A DNA stretch of 64,000 nt from Cricetomys ansorgei. Its lineage: Eukaryota; Chordata; Mammalia; Rodentia; Nesomyidae. The notes under the pieces are model-generated. The model did not search any database. It had not been told where the DNA came from and saw only the letters and a list, made by a program, of their open reading frames with translations. Shown here in pieces: positions 25,101-33,880 of the stretch. Location of the stretch: assembly GCA_026225945.1 (NCBI GenBank), contig JAMJFZ010000199.1:71092501-71156500 (forward strand). The letters are read 5' to 3'. The first letter of the stretch is position 1. Each line of letters opens with the position of its first letter. A program made the translations under genes and the position numbers.

Positions 25101-25520
25101 TGTCTCCCCTTTGAGAAGGGCTCCTCATCCTGAGCAGGAAGGGGGGCTTTTTTTTTTTAAATAGTTCTCCATTTCCAAGATTCATCAGTTGAATAAATAG
25201 GATGATCCAATTAATAAGATCTGATCGCATCTAAGGCCAAATTCAACCCAATAAACTGTACCTGGCCCTTCTAAAGTACATCTCAGCACCTGCTCTCCAA
25301 TTGTAATCTTGATGGGAGCAGCCACACCCTTACACCATCATGGCTTCCAGGGACAGCAAGAATGTTGGCACCACTCTCCCTCATCCCAACATCTTCAACT
25401 CCTTGCCCTTGCTGGGAATGCAATGGAGCCCCACAAGCCTCAGCTGCCCTGACAGCTGGGGGGCAGGTGAGTAGGAGGTGGCCCCCACATGCACTCACTC
25501 TTCACGTAGGGCCTGGCCAT
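1796..25520 (-). CDS. Mroh1: MROH1 (maestro heat-like repeat family member 1), 5' part, partial
   Basis: Large HEAT-repeat protein of poorly defined function (formerly HEATR7A). Coding exons in transcription order are 25499-25520 (exon reaches up to 25577), 24091-24236, 17757-17888, 17127-17289, 16838-16936, 13325-13476, 12809-12949, 12395-12487, 9183-9261, 7867-7980 and 1796-1869. All have AG acceptors and GT donors. Phases match at every junction and the sum is 1,215 nt, exactly 405 codons. The start ATG at 25518-25520 has A at -3 and G at +4 and gives [20 protein letters not shown], close to the remembered human N-terminus. Later landmarks are LRQHDK joined to [24 protein letters not shown] and [10 protein letters not shown], typical helical HEAT-like segments. 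The last visible exon ends in phase 0, and the following exons must lie beyond the left edge. I found no further exon in 1-1795. Family identity is very likely; the molecular role is not inferable here. Confidence 0.93.
2333..2438 (+). pseudogene. U6 snRNA pseudogene
   Basis: Full-length similarity to U6 small nuclear RNA, including the CATATACTAAAA and AGCATGGCCCCTG blocks and the TTCCATAT 3' end, with many substitutions spread throughout. The divergence and the location inside an Mroh1 intron indicate a retroposed, non-functional copy. Confidence 0.85.
2487..2636 (+). repeat. B1-like SINE
   Basis: Diverged B1 with ACATGCCTGTAACCCTAACA and GTTCAAGGCCAGCCTAGG blocks; it ends where a B2 begins. 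Confidence 0.7.
2639..2851 (+). repeat. B2 SINE
   Basis: Starts GGCTGGAGAGATAGCTCAG (tRNA-derived head) and ends in an AATAAATGAATAAATAAAT tail. Confidence 0.85.
3377..3672 (-). repeat. Unnamed interspersed repeat, copy A
   Basis: The reverse complement of this stretch matches 6580-6848 over about 270 bp. Shared blocks include GACAAGGAGGCATTTTC, CCAGACCTCAGCAGAGGGA, AGATCATTAGCAAT and GCAAACAATACAGAAC. I do not recognise the family. A 170-codon open frame (3451-3963) runs over it but is judged non-coding. Confidence 0.7.
3879..4121 (+). repeat. B4 SINE (ID-B1 composite)
   Basis: An ID-like head (GCTGGCAGAGTGCTCGCATG, then GGACCCCCAGCACTGAAT) is followed by a B1-like half and a CAAACAAACAAA tail. 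Confidence 0.75.
4129..4256 (+). repeat. B1 SINE
   Basis: GCTGGGCATGGCCTTTAATC start and GAGACCCTGTCTCAAAAATC end. Confidence 0.85.
4366..4545 (+). repeat. B2 SINE
   Basis: CTGGAGAGATTGAGAACCTG head with an internal deletion, CTGTAACTCCAGTTCCAGAG body and an AAAATAAAACAATTAAAAAA tail. Confidence 0.8.
4569..4722 (+). repeat. B1 SINE
   Basis: GGTGGTGCACGCCTTTGATC start and GAAACCCTGTCTCAAAACAA end. Confidence 0.8.
5543..5583. repeat. (TG)n microsatellite
   Basis: About 20 uninterrupted TG units. Confidence 0.95.
5855..6000 (+). repeat. B1 SINE
   Basis: CAAGCCTTTAATCCCAGCAC and ACACAGAGAAACCCTGTCTT landmarks. Confidence 0.85.
6392..6498 (+). repeat. B1 SINE, diverged
   Basis: TCACTTGGGAGGCAGAGACA and AGACAGCCAGGGATATATAG blocks; the middle is partly missing. 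Confidence 0.65.
6580..6848 (+). repeat. Unnamed interspersed repeat, copy B
   Basis: Homologous, in opposite orientation, to 3377-3672 (see that entry). It contains an internal run of C at about 6740-6752. Confidence 0.7.
7080..7115. repeat. (CA)n microsatellite
   Basis: About 18 uninterrupted CA units, followed by an A-rich stretch. Confidence 0.95.
7453..7718 (+). repeat. Rodent interspersed repeat, possibly hAT-type (URR1-like)
   Basis: Contains the widely dispersed rodent blocks TGGTTTGAATGAGAATGG, GGTCCCCAGTTGGTAGAACA and GTGTCTTATCACAGCAATAA. It is preceded by an ID-like fragment at about 7383-7446. The family name is from memory and uncertain. Confidence 0.6.
8950..9082 (+). repeat. 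B1-like SINE followed by (TTTG)n
   Basis: Diverged B1 with CCAGGCATGATGGCACACAA at its start, ending in about six TTTG units at 9059-9082. Confidence 0.65.
9389..9487 (+). repeat. B2 SINE, 5' half
   Basis: GGGGCTGGAGTGATAGATCA head and CGGGTTCAATTCTCAGCACC box B region. Confidence 0.8.
9495..9604 (-). repeat. B2/B3 SINE, antisense
   Basis: Ends in CACTGAGCCATCTCTCCAAC, the reverse complement of the B2 head. It lies head-out against the plus-strand B2 at 9389-9487. Confidence 0.8.
9608..9842 (-). repeat. Decayed SINE fragments
   Basis: A short antisense B1 piece (GTAGCCCAGGCTGGCCTTGA) is followed by a tRNA-derived SINE remnant ending near CCACCAAGCCACTCCATGAG. Confidence 0.45.
10149..10307 (-). 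repeat. B1 SINE
   Basis: T-rich tail, then GAGACAGGGTTTCTCTGTAT, ending GCGCCACCACCACCTGGC. Confidence 0.9.
10916..11109 (-). repeat. B1 SINE with long tail
   Basis: A TTTG/TTTTG-rich tail leads into TTTCTGTGTAGCCCTAGCTG and ends GCATGTGCACCATGCCCAGC. Confidence 0.85.
11470..12190 (+). repeat. Rodent interspersed repeats with nested antisense B2
   Basis: About 11480-11862 resembles a common rodent repeat (ACACCTTCTGGTGACAAGCT, then TGCTAATAAATCATAGACTG). About 11870-12190 has the CAATAAATAG-like end of the 7453-7718 family (TTTTGTCACAGCAATAGAAC), split by an antisense B2 at 11980-12124. A (TC)n run is at 11818-11834. Family names are not certain. Confidence 0.5.
13813..13852. repeat. Purine-rich 13-14 bp tandem repeat
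   Basis: About three copies of a GGGAAGAGGAAGA-type unit, all purine on the plus strand, in an Mroh1 intron. Confidence 0.75.
15296..15512 (+). repeat. B4 SINE (ID-B1) with internal duplication
   Basis: ID-like TTGCTCAGTTGGTAAAATG head. The AATGTTTACCTAGCATGCAC segment is repeated, giving two adjacent near-copies. A B1-like half follows. Confidence 0.6.
18695..18903 (+). repeat. B2 SINE
   Basis: GGACTGGAGAGATGGCTCAG head and an AAAATAAAAATAAATACATA tail. Confidence 0.9.
19698..19918 (+). repeat. B2 SINE
   Basis: AGGCTGGAGAGATGGCTCAG head, CCAATTCCAGTGGATCTGAC body and a long A tail. Confidence 0.9.
21412..21668 (+). repeat. B4 SINE plus purine-rich tract
   Basis: ID-like part (GATAAGCACCTGGCTAGCAT) and B1-like part (CAACACTTGGGAGGCAGAGA), followed at 21613-21668 by an all-purine GGAGGAAGAGGAGGAG/A-rich tract. 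Confidence 0.65.
22811..23012 (+). repeat. B1 SINE preceded by a B1 fragment
   Basis: Short diverged B1 head (22811-22862), then a fuller B1 with CTTAATCCCAGCACTCAGGA and TCTCAAAAAGACAAAAAAAA. Confidence 0.75.
23063..23360 (+). repeat. Two tandem B2 SINEs
   Basis: A B2 head fragment at about 23063-23152 is followed by a fuller B2 at 23155-23360 (GGGGAGATGGTACAGCAGTT, tail of AAATAAAA repeats). Confidence 0.8.
23412..23512 (+). repeat. B1-like SINE, old
   Basis: CCAGGTGTGGCGGCACACGC start and GGAGGCTGAGGCATAAGG block. Confidence 0.65.
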
Positions 25521-26274
25521 TTCTGTGGTCTTGGCTTCCACCTGTCCGGTGTAAACACGGATAGCTTCCTCCCCAACCTAGAATAATGGGAACACAGGAT
25601 TTTATTCATTATCTCCACCATATATAAGTTCAGGACAAGCTGCTATTTATGTAGAAAACACACAATTTAAATGAATTTGTCCTAGGGAAGAGCTCTATCA
25701 CAGCTGGCCGATTCACTCAGGGAAGGAAGCAAGTTCCATGATCCCCAGGAACCTCCTCCATTCCTGAGGTGGCAGTCCCCACAGGCAGGGCAGTAATCCA
25801 TGGTGTGTCCAGGGCTGGTATTTGGCACTATCTCCACAATTCTAGCAAGCATGGCCATTGTTTCAACTAAAGCAATTTCTACTTCACCCTAAAGTGAGTG
25901 GTGGACACCACAGCTCTCAAATACTATGTGAGCCACACAGGTGGCTGCAATGTCCCTCAAATAACCAAGTCCTTGTACCTCTTTACTATGTGATCTCATG
26001 CTTAGATCATACACTCTAAGAACCGGGAAGACAGGAGAGCCTGCTTGGCCACTTATAACATAGCCAGATGCCAGACTCTCCATCTCAGATAATCCTCCAT
26101 GCCTCTTCCTTCAGTCACCTTCCACCCCTCAGTCCTTCCCAACCTATTCCAGGGAAAGAAAGATACCATGACCTCCCAACAAGAGCCAAGCAAAAGGCAA
26201 AGTGAGAAACCTTGGGAGAGAGGGGAATTAGAATTAAAGAGCAAGTGGAAATTTCAGTTCAAGAAAGTAGGTTG

Positions 26275-27640
26275 AGCAGGACAGCAAGATGACTCAGTCA
26301 GAAATAACACACTTGCTTCCAAGCCTAACAACCTGAGTTCAGTCCTTAGAACCTACATGGTGGAGGGAGAAAACCAAGTCTTCTGATGTCCACATACATA
26401 GTGTGGCATGCATGAGCGTGCATGTGCACACGCATACACACACACACACGACTAATAAATGGTAAAAAATATTTTTTTAAAGAAAGATACAGGGGACTTG
26501 AGAGATGCTTAGGCAGTTAAGAGCCTTTGCTGCTCTTGCAGAGGACCCCAGTTGCAGAGGACCCCAGTTCTGTTCCCCAAACCTAGCTTACAACTGCCTG
26601 TAAACTCCAGCACCAGGGTATCTGATGCCCTCTTCTGGCCTCCAAGAATACTTGCATACGTGCATACGTGTGGCCAAATCATAGCCACATACACATAAAT
26701 AAAATAACAAGGGACTGGAGGGATGGTACAGTGCTTAAGAGCATTCACTGCTCCTGTAGAGACCCATGTCTAGTTCCCAGCACCCACACGACAGCTGTCA
26801 ATTCTCTGTAACTCCAGTTCCAAGGAATCCAATAAACCTCTTCTGGCCTACACAGGCCAGGTATGCACATAGTGTGCTTACATACATGCAGGCAGAATAC
26901 TCACACACACAAAATAAAATTTAAAAAAAATTTAATAAATTTCTTAAAATGGTAAGGAAACAAAATAAACCGATCCCATGTATTCACTCTTCCCCAGTGC
27001 AATGTCACAGAAGATATGTGGGATTTAAGATAAGTTGTTGTTGTTTTTGTTTATTTTTGAGAGTCTCCCTATTCAGGTCTACAGATTCCAGGTCACTATG
27101 TACCCCTGGCTAGACTTGTATTTGCAATAATCATACCTCTGCCTCCCAAGCCCAAGGACTACAAGTATATGCCCCACATCCAGTGTATTTTTGAAAAATA
27201 AACTGAGGCACAGAAGAGCTGGCTTAGAGGTTAAGAACACTGGCTGCTCTTCCAGAGGATCTGGGTTCAGTTCCTAGCACCCTTATGGAAGCTCACAATG
27301 GTCTATAACTCTAGTTCCAGAGGATCCAATACCCTCTTCTAGCTTCTGTGGTCACCAGGCACATCTGTGGCATACAGACACACATACGCAAAAAGAATAA
27401 AGTAAAAACAGGCTAAAAAATTTTAAAAATACATAAATAAGGCAAGGGGCTGGAAAGATGGTTCAAAAGTCAAGAGCTTGCTGCTTTTTCAGAGGACTAG
27501 AGTTCGGTTCTGAGCACCCATGTTGGGTGGCTCACAGCTGCCTGTGACTCCAGCTCCAGGGAATCAGACGCCCTCTTCAGGCCTCCACAGGCATTTGCAC
27601 ACAAGCGCACATAAAGTGAAAATAAAATACATCTTAGGAA
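26275..27640 (+). repeat. Head-to-tail cluster of five B2 SINEs
   Basis: B2/B3-type copies at about 26275-26470, 26492-26708, 26709-26945, 27210-27425 and 27443-27640, all on the plus strand. One antisense B1-like piece sits at 27046-27186. The second copy carries a perfect 16-bp tandem duplication (26538-26553 and 26554-26569). Confidence 0.85.
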
Positions 27641-28243
27641 ACTGAGAGCTGGAAAAAAGGTAAAATTAACAGACCAGAATTATCTGCCAGGTGCCAGGGA
27701 GGACAGAAGGCAGGCAGAGTGCTCTGCCTTGGTGGTGGCAGCATCAGCACGACATTGCTCCTTTCTTCCTGAAGAACATCTAAAAAGAACAAACAAACAG
27801 GAAGTAAACACATGGGTTCTATTTGTACCCCAGCAAAGAGGAGGCAAATGATCCCAAGCCACAAAATGGTTGAAGCAGCATCAGTTGTCAGGCAGGGTTT
27901 GAGAAAAACGGTGTGAGAAATTGGCGTGGATCCTCCAACTCCAAGTTCTCAGGCCTGTGCTGAGCCTACAAGGCATAGGAATCAGGGATAGATGTTCTTT
28001 CCCGTGAAAAGCTACGAGTGCAAATCTCCACCATCCAGAAGGAAAGGCAAGCTTATCCCCTTCAAGGTGCTGTGATGCATATACACATATGCACAGCAGT
28101 AGACCTTATTCAAACAAGAGCAAACAAAAATCAGTAACCACTACGGGTCATCTGTCACCAGCCCAGATAAGTGCAACAGATACCAACTTACTATCCTGAC
28201 TAAAGCAACCAAAGACCTGGATAAAATACAAAACTGTGGGCTA

Positions 28244-28408
28244 GAAGCTGGACGGTAATGGTGCATGCCTTTAATCTCAGCACTCAGGAGGCAGAGGCAG
28301 GCAGATCTCTGTGAGTTTGAAGCCAGCCTGGTCTACAGAGTGAGTTCCAGGACAGCCAGAGTTACAGCAGAGAAACCCTGCCCCGAAAAACTAAAAAAAC
28401 TAAAACAC
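28244..28408 (+). repeat. B1 SINE
   Basis: GCATGCCTTTAATCTCAGCA start and GAAACCCTGCCCCGAAAAAC end. Confidence 0.9.
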
Positions 28409-28433
28409 AACAGCAACAACAAAAAACAACTGT

Positions 28434-28590
28434 GGGCCAGATATGGTTGCGCACACACACCTTTAATCCCAGCATTGGGGAGGCAGGGGCAGGCTGATCT
28501 CTGTGCATTCCAGGTCAGCCAGGGAAACATAGGTAGTTCTAGGATAACCAGGGCTATGTGGAGAGACCCTGTCTTTAAAAAAACAAACAA
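28434..28590 (+). repeat. B1 SINE
   Basis: CACACCTTTAATCCCAGCAT start and AGAGACCCTGTCTTTAAAAA end; directly follows another B1. Confidence 0.9.
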
Positions 28591-29003
28591 AGATAAAACT
28601 GCAGTTTTCAGATGATAGATATCAGAAAACAAAGCTAAGATTATAAGCCAAAATAATCCTCTTTAAAAGGAAAAGTGGCATATTAATAGCCTCAAAGATA
28701 CCCAAACCCAGAATATGTGAACATGTACTCTTACATGGCCAAATGGGCTTCGTAAGTTAGGTTAAAGATACAGACTTAGAAGTGGTGAGGATTACCTTGG
28801 ACTGTCAGAGTAAGAGCAACCAAGTCATGAGTCTTTAAACACAGAAAAACCAACAGAGTCAGAAAAAGCAGACGGTAAAGACAGAAGAAGAAATTCCAAG
28901 CATGAGAAAGACTTAACCCACCAATGCTGGCTTTGACAATGGAGAAAGGAAGCTCCAAAGACAAGGAATCAGATGGCCTCAGCTAGTCAGAAGAAAATAG
29001 GTA

Positions 29004-29382
29004 TCTTACTTTGCTTCCCATTGTTGTGATGAAACACTGACCAAAACCAACTTGTGGTGGGAAGATTTGGCTTATACAACCTGATTACAGCCTATCACTG
29101 AAGGAAGTCAGGACAGGAACTCAAGGCAGGAACCCAGAGGCAGGAACTGAAGCAGAAGCCATGGAGAAACGCTGCTTACTGATTTGCTCAGCTGCTTTCC
29201 AGGACCACAAGCCCAGAAGTGGTGCAGCTCAGAGTGGACTGGGCCCTATTCAAGAAAATGCCCCATACCCTTGCCCACAGAACAATCTGGTGGGAGCATT
29301 TTCTCAACTGAAGTAATCTCTTCCCAGATGACTCTAGCTTGTATCAAGGTGACCAAAACAAAAACAAAAACCCAACTAGCAC
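29004..29382 (+). repeat. Rodent interspersed repeat, family X copy 1
   Basis: Shares long blocks with 47883-48240, including GCAGAAGCCATGGAG, ACAATCTGGTGGGAGCATTT (variant) and GATGACTCTAGCTTGTATCA. A common rodent element; possibly a non-autonomous DNA transposon, name uncertain. Confidence 0.65.
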
Positions 29383-29664
29383 ATGGGAACATTAGTAATA
29401 CAAATTCAAAGGGCCCAATTCTGCCAACAACCTGAAAACAGAAAAGGAACCATCTCCAAGAGCCTCTGGTGGGGTACAGCTCCCTACTGCTAGAGTTAAT
29501 GACTCAAAGGACTTTTATCACAATAAATCTGTGTTGCTAAAGCATTAGAAAACTAACTCAGCCAGGCAATCCATAGTTCGCAGAAAAATCAATGTTCAGT
29601 AGCAGCCAATTAAATTTAGAAAAACGTATCAAAAAGAGAATGTGTTCTATAATAGTGTATAGCA

Positions 29665-29960
29665 GGCCAAGCCTGGTAGCATAGGACTGTAAGCTCAGCA
29701 CTTGGGAGAGAGAAGTGGAATTCAAGAGTCCAAGGTCGCTGGGTGGTTGGTGTACACCTTTGATCCCAGCACTCAGGAGACAGAGGCAGGTGGATTTCTT
29801 GAGTTCTAGGCCAGTCTGGTCTACAGAGTAAGTTTCAGGACAGCCAGAGCTACACAGAGAAACTGTCTTGTTGGGGGGTGGGTGGTTGAAGGTCACTCTC
29901 AGCTACACAGAAAGTTTGAGGACGATTTGTACTACATGAGACGGTCTCAAAAACAAACTA
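29665..29960 (+). repeat. B1 SINE inserted into an older B1
   Basis: An inner B1 (about 29738-29873) splits an outer, more diverged B1 whose parts are 29665-29737 and 29880-29960. AAGGTC occurs at both junctions, consistent with a target-site duplication. Confidence 0.7.
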
Positions 29961-29980
29961 CCAACATACACACAAAGGCA

Positions 29981-30090
29981 CAGGTCTAGAGATACAGCTC
30001 AATAGTAAAGTGTCTGGTATACACAAGACCCTGGGCTTGATCCCCAGGACAAGAAAAAGAGTTAACAATAACAACAACAAATAACAGAAA
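29981..30090 (+). repeat. ID-like SINE
   Basis: TAGAGATACAGCTCAATAG head, CTGGGCTTGATCCCCAGGAC box B and an AACAATAACAACAACAAA tail. Confidence 0.7.
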
Positions 30091-30128
30091 ACAAAACAAA
30101 AAAACACTAGTAAAGAACAAAAAGCAAG

Positions 30129-30520
30129 GGGGCTGGAGAGATGGCTGGCTGCTCTTCTAGAGTTCCTGAGTTCAATTTCCAACAACCACATGGTGGTTCA
30201 CAACCATCTATAGTGGATCTGATGCCCTCTTCTGGCATGTAGATGTATATGCAAATAGAGTACTCATACACAAAATATATACAAAAACAAACAACAAAAA
30301 CAGGACTGGGAAGCAGAAAGAGCTCCGTGGATAAGAGTACTTGCTGCTCTTTCAGAAGTCCCAAGTTCAGTTCCCAGCATCCCATCCAGTAGCTCACAAC
30401 TGCATGTAATTCCAGCTCCAGAGGATGTAATGCCTTGCACAGGAACGCCTAAAACATGTATATGTAAACAGACACATACACAAATATACACATAAATCAG
30501 AATAAAACGAATCTAAAAAA
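30129..30520 (+). repeat. Two tandem B2 SINEs
   Basis: Copies at about 30129-30300 (GGGGCTGGAGAGATGGCTGG) and 30302-30520 (TTGCTGCTCTTTCAGAAGTC). Confidence 0.85.
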
Positions 30521-30702
30521 GAACAAAATGTATTCAAGACCAAAGTAGGACTTGAATCAAAAAGGAATCACATTTTCTCTTTCCTCATTTAAGAATTAAA
30601 TGTAAAAATAAAACCACCATAAAAGAACTTGTAGAAAGTACAGATAAACATAGTCTTGAAGTTGGAAAGGGATATCTAAAATAGACACAAAATCTAGACA
30701 GT

Positions 30703-30928
30703 AGGGCTGGAGAGATGGCTCCGTGGTTAAGAGCGCTTACTGGTCTAGTCTTGCGGAGGACCAGAGTTCAGTTCCCAGGACACAAATGGTGATTCACAAC
30801 CATCTACAATTTCAATTCTAGGGGATCTGAGGCTCTCTTCTGGCCTCTGCAGGCACCAGACACATACATAGTTCACATACATATATACAGGCAAGACACT
30901 CATACTTACTTTTAAAAATCTGAAAAAT
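30703..30928 (+). repeat. B2 SINE
   Basis: AGGGCTGGAGAGATGGCTCC head and GACCAGAGTTCAGTTCCCAG box B region. Confidence 0.9.
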
Positions 30929-30940
30929 TTAAAGTTCAGA

Positions 30941-31290
30941 GTGAAGCCTGGTAGTACATACGTGTGGTCCAAAATATTCAGGAGGCCGAGGTAAAAGACT
31001 TGAACCCACAAGTCTGAAAACAGCCTGGGAAGAGAAACCTAACTCTCATTTTCTTCATTCTCTTCTCTCCTCTCTCTCTCCCTCTTCCTATGGTACTAAG
31101 GATCACACTAAGAGCCTCACATAAGCCAGGCAAACACTACCTGTAAACTACGTCCTCAGCCTACTCCATCTATTAAGATAACAAAAATTAGCCAGACAGA
31201 GTGATATGGAGGATCACTCAAACTCAGAAATTCAAAGTCAATCTGAGCAAAATAGCAAAACCCTACCTCAAAGAAAACAGAGCTCAAAAA
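30941..31290. repeat. Decayed B1/ID-like fragments
   Basis: Low-similarity B1-like pieces (about 30941-31050 and 31185-31285, plus) flank an antisense ID-like piece (about 31086-31162). Confidence 0.4.
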
Positions 31291-31496
31291 AGATGAAGGG
31301 CCTGATCTATGCTAAGAATGCAAGGTAGACTTCCAGAGTTTCCTGTGATTAGCCAAAGGACTTGGTACAATAACATGTAGTACACAGGAAGCCGAGGAAA
31401 TACAAGTAGGTAAAATCAAGCACTTCTACCAAGATAAGAGTTGTCCAGAGAGCACTTAAGGAATCTGTCCCACAGCTTCTCTTAAAACCATTTTTT

Positions 31497-31655
31497 AGGA
31501 CAGGCAGTGGTGATGCACACCTTTAATCCAAGCACTCAGGAGGCAGAGGCAGGTGAATCTTTGAGTTCAAGGCCAGCCTCGTCTACAGATTGAGTTCCAG
31601 GACAGTCAGAACTACACAGAGAAACCCTTCCTCAAAAAAAACAAAAACAAAAGCA
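31497..31655 (+). repeat. B1 SINE
   Basis: GATGCACACCTTTAATCCAA start and an ACACAGAGAAACCCTTCCTC end with A-rich tail. Confidence 0.9.
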
Positions 31656-31705
31656 CCAGGACCCTTGGACAAATGCACAAACAAAGCTTAACATCTTCCT
31701 CCCAG

Positions 31706-32096
31706 TGCTGAGTATATAACTTAGTGACTTACCTGCCTGGAATATACAAGAATTTGGGTTTAATTTCCAGCATAGAGAAAGAGAGAGTGAAGGAGAGAGG
31801 GACAGGGGAGGGAGAGAATCCAGTCTCGTTTTACATGCAAAGAAAGAAAAGTTAATTAAATGCCAGATAAGCTTTGATTGTATGTTGTTTGCGTCTTCTT
31901 GCCCTCAACAAACAAAGGTCCTTCTGATTTGGAGTACAAGGAGGTGGAAGTGCAATAAGCTACCATTCAACCTTTTAGAATGGCTATAATCCGGGGCTAG
32001 AGGTGTATCTCAGTGATAGAGTACCTGTGTAGTACACACAGGGCCCTGGTTTAGTCCCCAGCACTCAAAACAAAACAAAACAAAACAAAAAACTAG
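31706..32096 (+). repeat. Two ID-like SINEs
   Basis: About 31706-31780 (followed by a GAGA-rich tract) and 31991-32096 (GGGGCTAGAGGTGTATCTCA head, (CAAAA)n tail). Confidence 0.65.
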
Positions 32097-32113
32097 AATA
32101 GCTGTTTATTAAC

Positions 32114-32350
32114 TAGGCCTGGAAAGATGGCTTGGCTGTCTAAAGCACTTACTGCTCTTATAGAAGACCCAAGTTTGGTTCCCAGAACCCATATGGCAGC
32201 TCACAACTATTAACTCCACTTCTAAGGGATCTCGTACCCTCCTCTTCTGACCTCCCAGGGATCCTGCACATATGTGGTGTACATATATACACTCAGGTAC
32301 GTACACACACACACACACACATATATATAAATAAATAAATATTAATATTT
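32114..32350 (+). repeat. B2 SINE with (CA)n and (TA)n tail
   Basis: GGCCTGGAAAGATGGCTTGG head; CACACACACACACACATATA near the end. Confidence 0.85.
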
Positions 32351-32364
32351 TAAAATTATAAAAG

Positions 32365-32703
32365 TAGCCAGCTGTGGTGGTGCACGTTTTTAATCCCTGC
32401 CTCTGGAGGCACTCTGGAGGCAGAGGCAGGCAGATCTCTGTGAGTTTGAGGCCAGCCTGGTCTACAGAGTGAGTTCCAGAACAGCCAGAGTTACAACACA
32501 GAAACCCTGTCTCGAAAAAAAAGAAAGAAAAGAAAAGAAGGAAAAAAAAAGTGGTGACGCATGCCTTTAATCCTAGCACTCAGGAGGAAGAGGGAGGTGG
32601 ATCTCCGTGAGTCTGAGGCCAGTCAAGTCTACATAAGGAGTTTCAAAACAGCCAGGGGTACATAACAGAGAGATCCTGTCTCAAAAAAAACAAAGAAAAA
32701 AAA
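32365..32703 (+). repeat. Two tandem B1 SINEs
   Basis: Copies at 32365-32530 and 32551-32703 with full B1 landmarks. The reverse complement yields a 156-codon open frame that is only B1/B2 sequence. Confidence 0.9.
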
Positions 32704-33816
32704 ATATATATATACATATATATGTAAAATTTAGGCAAAAGTAGAACAAACTATAATTTGTAACAAGAAGCTGGTCTACCTAATATTAATGTGCACAAAG
32801 AGCTCGTACATGACTACAACAAATAAGAAGGACACATAGGAATTCCCAGGGAAGATACCAACAGACATGCAGAGATTGTGCTGACCACCCCTTAGGACAA
32901 AGTGCATGTCCTGCTGTCTTTCTAAAGCTGATAGACGGTGCAGCAAAGTGGACAGTTAAGGACATAGCTCTAGAGCCACACAGCCTTAACTGTGCTTACT
33001 GCACAGTCATCAATGAGTGATGATGTCCAGCACCTGTATCCATAGGCTGGGAGTGAAGTCAGGCAGCAGCAAATCTGTGCACTCTGACATGATAAGGCCA
33101 AGATGAGGACTGCCTTGGGTGCTCAGTGCTGGCACTAGTGAAGGAGCCTGAGGCTGGATGCTACTAGTCTGACTGTCACCCCCTTTCCTCATCATTTGCA
33201 GATGCTCTTATACTAGGACACAGACATTTATGTACATGAGTATTAGTCAGGTTGGGGAAAAGTCTGAAAAACAAAAACAAAAATGAATGAGAGATGGAGA
33301 AATAGGGTTAATGGGAATCTTTCTTTTCTGTATAGACGGCTTTCTTTCTTTTTTTTTTTTTTTAAAAAACAGGTATAACAGTATGTACGTGCACATTTAG
33401 CAAATTCCTGCTGGGCTCAGTCTCAGATATAATATAACCCCAAAGTAAAGATAAGCAGGTGGGGTGGAGATGTGGGGGTGGGTTCAGGTATATGTAGTCA
33501 CAGATTGCCCTCCCTGGAATTGGACCAAAGAAGAGTCAACTTCTAGAGTCACCAGCAATAACTTGAGATGGCGACCCAGGGCAATACAGTCAGGAGCTTA
33601 CTGTTCACCATCCACTAAGAATATGAGTTCTCAAATAAGCCATGTGGAAGTGTGTCACTGGGCTTATATGCAAACCCCTGAAGCAAGGGGGTCCCTCCAG
33701 CTCAGTGAAGAAAGCACAATCCACATGACATTCAGTAGTCAGTATTCTCTGAATACTGGTCAGATACTTACAAGAGCCCCGGGAGCCCTGCCTGGTGTTA
33801 TTTTCCCAAGATGAAC

Positions 33817-33880
33817 AAGCTGTGTGCCCTCACACAGGCAGGGGTGTCAAGCTGTGTGCCCTCACACAGGCAGGGGTGTC
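33817..33880. repeat. Perfect 32-bp tandem duplication
   Basis: Two identical 32-bp units (33817-33848 and 33849-33880), each containing GCTGTGTGCCCTCACACAGG. Each unit also contains the short inverted pair CTGTGTG/CACACAG. Confidence 0.95.

Noticed and set aside
32109..32579. A 156-codon minus-strand open frame
   Set aside because: Composed entirely of antisense B2 and B1 SINE sequence.
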